From Mesostigma viride (Eukaryota > Streptophyta > Mesostigmatophyceae > Mesostigmatales > Mesostigmataceae), in assembly GCA_009746045.1 (NCBI GenBank), contig RPFO01000670.1, positions 401,042-465,041 on the forward strand: a stretch of 64,000 bases of DNA, given 5' to 3'. Positions 61,484 to 64,000 of this stretch are shown here, piece after piece. Within the stretch, counting starts at the first letter, position 1, and each line of letters starts with the position of its first letter. Below the pieces are notes generated by a model, which saw only the letters and a program-made list of their open reading frames with translations, was not told the origin of the DNA and did not search any database. Position numbers and translations under genes: made by a program.

Positions 61484-64000
61484 CCGTACGCTGACCACCC
61501 CCAGTGTCGCATCGGATCATCGCATGGTCACCGCAACCTTGCGCCTACGTCTTCAGGCCCCTGCGCGCCGCCGCCCCCGGCCCCGCCCTGACTGGACCTG
61601 CTTACGCCCCGTCCGTGGGCGCAGGGAGAAGTGGTCAGCGGATGAGATACGCCGCGATGCAATCAGGTCTGCCTTTGTGGACGCGCAACCTTTGATGTAC
61701 CTGGACGCAGATCGCGGTGTAGATCTCACGCCACCCTACGAACTGTTCATGCGATCGGTGGAGCTTGGCTCTAAGCTTCTCCCCGAGCAACCCCGCGCCC
61801 GACCAGCCCCGCTCTACCTGCGCGACGCCCGGGTGGTTGCCGCCCGGCTGGCGCTAGCGCAGGCCCGCCGCCGCGGGGAGGACCTGTACCCGTACCAGGA
61901 ACGGCTTACTCAAGCATATACTGCCGCACATGCGGAGGAGGTGGAGACACTTGCCGCCGAAATCAATCGCCACACGGCCGCCAACCAGCACAAGGCGGCC
62001 TGGCGCTCTCTCGACCGTCTCACCGGACGCCGGGAAACGCAACGGGCTGACATCCCAGGCACCCCCAGTGAACGCCTTGAGATTTGGTTCAGCTCCCAGG
62101 CCAAACTATCAGGGGCCCCTGGCCCGCCCCCCCGCTTGACCCCGCTGCAGCTGCACGCCCTGCGGCCAGCCGAGGCGGCCCCATCGAGCCCCCGCAGGCG
62201 CCCACCAGCGAGACGGACTACCTGGTCCCACCGCTCTCCGGCCCCCTGGTGGACGGCCCCCACGACGAGTGGACTCCCCAGGAATGGGCTGCTGCCATCT
62301 CCACCCTCCGCAATGATGCTGCCATGGGAGTGGACAATATTTCACCGGAGGTGGTTAAGATGCCTGAGCTTGAGCCTTCCTCCGGGGTGTTTGCAACCGG
62401 ATTCTACGAGATGGCCTCCCCCCGCCGACGTATTGGAAGACCGCTGTCCGGGTCATGCTCTACAAGGGCAAGGGGTCCGCCGCGGATACCGGCAACTACC
62501 GCGGCGTATGCCTCCAAAGCTGCGTGCTGAAAGTCTTCATGCGTCTCCTGCTGAACCGCATGCGCGCCAGCCTCGATCCCCACCTAGGTGAGTCCCAGAT
62601 GGGCTTCCGTGTTGGTCGCAATTGTGTTATGGTCACTATTACCGCGCGCCGCCTGATCGAGGAAGTGGGTCGCCTGGCCCCCGGCCTCTTGCCATTGCTA
62701 TTGATCTTCGTGGATTACACCAAGGCATTCGATACGGTTATGGGACGCCCTGTGGGTGGTCCTTCACCTGTTCCGTGTCCCATCGTACATCGTTGAGATC
62801 ATCCGCCAGTTCTATGAAGGGTCCCAAGCCCAGGTCCGTACCGCCGACGGCGTCACTCCGGCGTTCCCCTGCACACCGGGGTGTGGCAGGGCTGTGTGCT
62901 CTCCCCATATCTATTCATCATTATGGTGGACTATATTATGCGGCGTGCACAAGCCCGCTTCGCCCGGGTGGAGGGGCGCCCGCCGGGGATCGAGATCACG
63001 GAGTACGCCAGCTACGGCGGGGTTGACCCACCCTACCGCCTGAGCGATCTGATCTACGCTGATGACACGACACTCGTGGAAACCCCAGAGTCAGCCCAAC
63101 TGTGGCTAGACAGCTTATCACTGGAAGCGCGGGCGGTGGGGCTTATGATCAGCAAGAAAACGGAGGTCATGGCCATCGGCTTCCCTGCTGGGATAGCCCC
63201 ACCCACCCTCCTTTTGCTGGACGGCAGCCCCGTCCCCCCGGCGACTCGCTTCAAGCTCCTTGGCAGCTGGCTTCCCTCCACGGCCGACGACATCAACACC
63301 CGCATTGGCCAGGCCTGGGCGGCCCTCCGCCGCCTCGACAGGTTCTGGACCTGTCGCTACCTGAGTGAGCGACGCAAGCGCATTCTGTTCAAGGCCCTTG
63401 TCCTCAGCATCCTCCTTTATGGCTGCGAGGCGTGGACCCTGGACCAGGCGCTGAGCCAGCAGCTTGACGGCACCGTCACTCGAATGCTCCGTCATATCCT
63501 CGGCGTCCGCTACCAAGAACGCCGCACCCGGGCCGAGCTCTACTGCGAGCTCCCTCTTGTCACCCATACCATCCGACACCGCCGCCTCCTCTTTGCCGGC
63601 CATCTTGCCCGCACAGACCAGGTGAATACCGATGTGGGCCCTGCCGGGGGGCTTAAGACGGGCCAACCAGGTAGACACCTCCTCCTATGGCAGGGTCCCC
63701 TTGTCCCATCGCAACCCACTGGCAAACTTGCGCGCGCCGGGCACCGGCGCGGCGCGACCCGGACCTATGTGACACAACTGCTTGAAGATGCAGGGCTTCT
63801 GGGACTATCCGTACTCCGCGCCCGCATGATTGACAAGGAGAAATGGGCTGCCATCTGCGATAAGCACCTTCCCGAGGGGTATGCTCCTGTTTTCTCCCCA
63901 CGGGCCCCGCGGCCCGTTGCTAGCCAGGGTAGAAGTCCGCAGGTGGAGGTTATTGGTCCTGAGGATAGCCGCTACACTACCGCCTCGTCTGCCATTACAG
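61484..64000 (+). pseudogene. LINE ORF2, endonuclease end and reverse transcriptase (frameshifted, continues past window)
   Basis: SDHRMVTATLRL (endonuclease end) is followed by an arginine-rich spacer, then RT motifs in shifting frames: NDAAMGVDNISPEVV (62310-62360), YRGVCLQSCVLKVFMRLLLN (62500-62560), FVDYTKAFDTV (motif A, about 62707-62739), GVWQGCVLSPYLFIIMVDYI (62880-62940) and LIYADDTTLVE (catalytic YADD, about 63052-63084). Next come the thumb/C-terminal parts LLYGCEAWTLD and RRLLFAGHLARTDQVNT. From about 62880 to 64000 one frame is open. A zinc-knuckle or RNase H domain is not seen in the part present. Confidence 0.75.

Larger units (their letters stand above)
57331..64000 (+). mobile_element. 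Long LINE (ORF1 + endonuclease/RT ORF2), frameshifted, split by a hAT element, running off the window
   Basis: Order: ~100-bp 5' leader, ORF1 (57431-58744), ORF2 with AP-type endonuclease (59019 onward), interruption by a hAT (59878-61483), endonuclease C-terminus and RT (61484-~63360), and a long C-terminal region continuing beyond 64000. This is the only copy in the window with both ORFs in canonical order. Multiple frameshifts in the RT (near 62150, 62420, 62745 and 62880) show that it is inactive. The 3' end is outside the window, so whether it carries a CAAC hairpin is unknown. Confidence 0.8.

Overview
Nuclear DNA of a eukaryote, most likely a green alga. Four host genes can be recognised. 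Three of them are cut by many short GT-AG introns whose exon phases fit together; the fourth is a single-exon glucose-6-phosphate isomerase whose core resembles the plant cytosolic clade. The rest is eukaryotic transposable elements and tandem repeats. A Penelope-like element with an N-terminal GIY-YIG nuclease fits the green lineage, where that domain order has been described. The species cannot be fixed from the sequence. There is no prokaryotic gene organisation.

Layout. 1-4.1 kb: the end of an LTR retrotransposon (LTR 127-717) inserted in a LINE-derived repeat, followed by two minus-strand LINE ORF1 copies. 4.2-6.2 kb: no gene recognised. 6.26-11.44 kb, minus strand: a seven-exon gene for a CUE-domain (ubiquitin-binding) protein, with a MITE in one intron. 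12.33-34.63 kb, plus strand: a 21-exon ALIX/BRO1-domain gene whose introns are inflated by microsatellites and minisatellites, including a 4.9-kb array built from one of its own exon-intron junctions. 35.96-42.55 kb, minus strand: an eight-exon F-box protein with a cysteine/histidine-rich C-terminus. 43.39-45.41 kb, plus strand: intronless glucose-6-phosphate isomerase with a transit-peptide-like extension. 46-64 kb: nested transposons. These are a decayed Penelope-like element split by an ORF1-only LINE, a pile of LINE 3' ends, a truncated LINE, a BED-finger hAT element, and a long LINE (ORF1 plus endonuclease/RT) whose endonuclease is split by a 1.6-kb hAT element.

The four host genes form two head-to-head pairs: CUE protein with ALIX, and F-box protein with GPI. 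The middle two genes converge. ALIX and CUE proteins both belong to ubiquitin/ESCRT endosomal biology, so sharing one 0.9-kb intergenic region may be meaningful.

The points most worth following are these. (1) The ALIX intron-17 array has about 70 units, and each carries an in-frame 24-nt micro-exon-like cassette with its own AG and GT sites. (2) Two families of LINE 3' ends share a hairpin with a CAAC loop followed by a TTAA-repeat tail. (3) One ORF1-only LINE is bounded by a 13-bp target duplication inside the Penelope RT. (4) The Penelope-like element has permuted domains.
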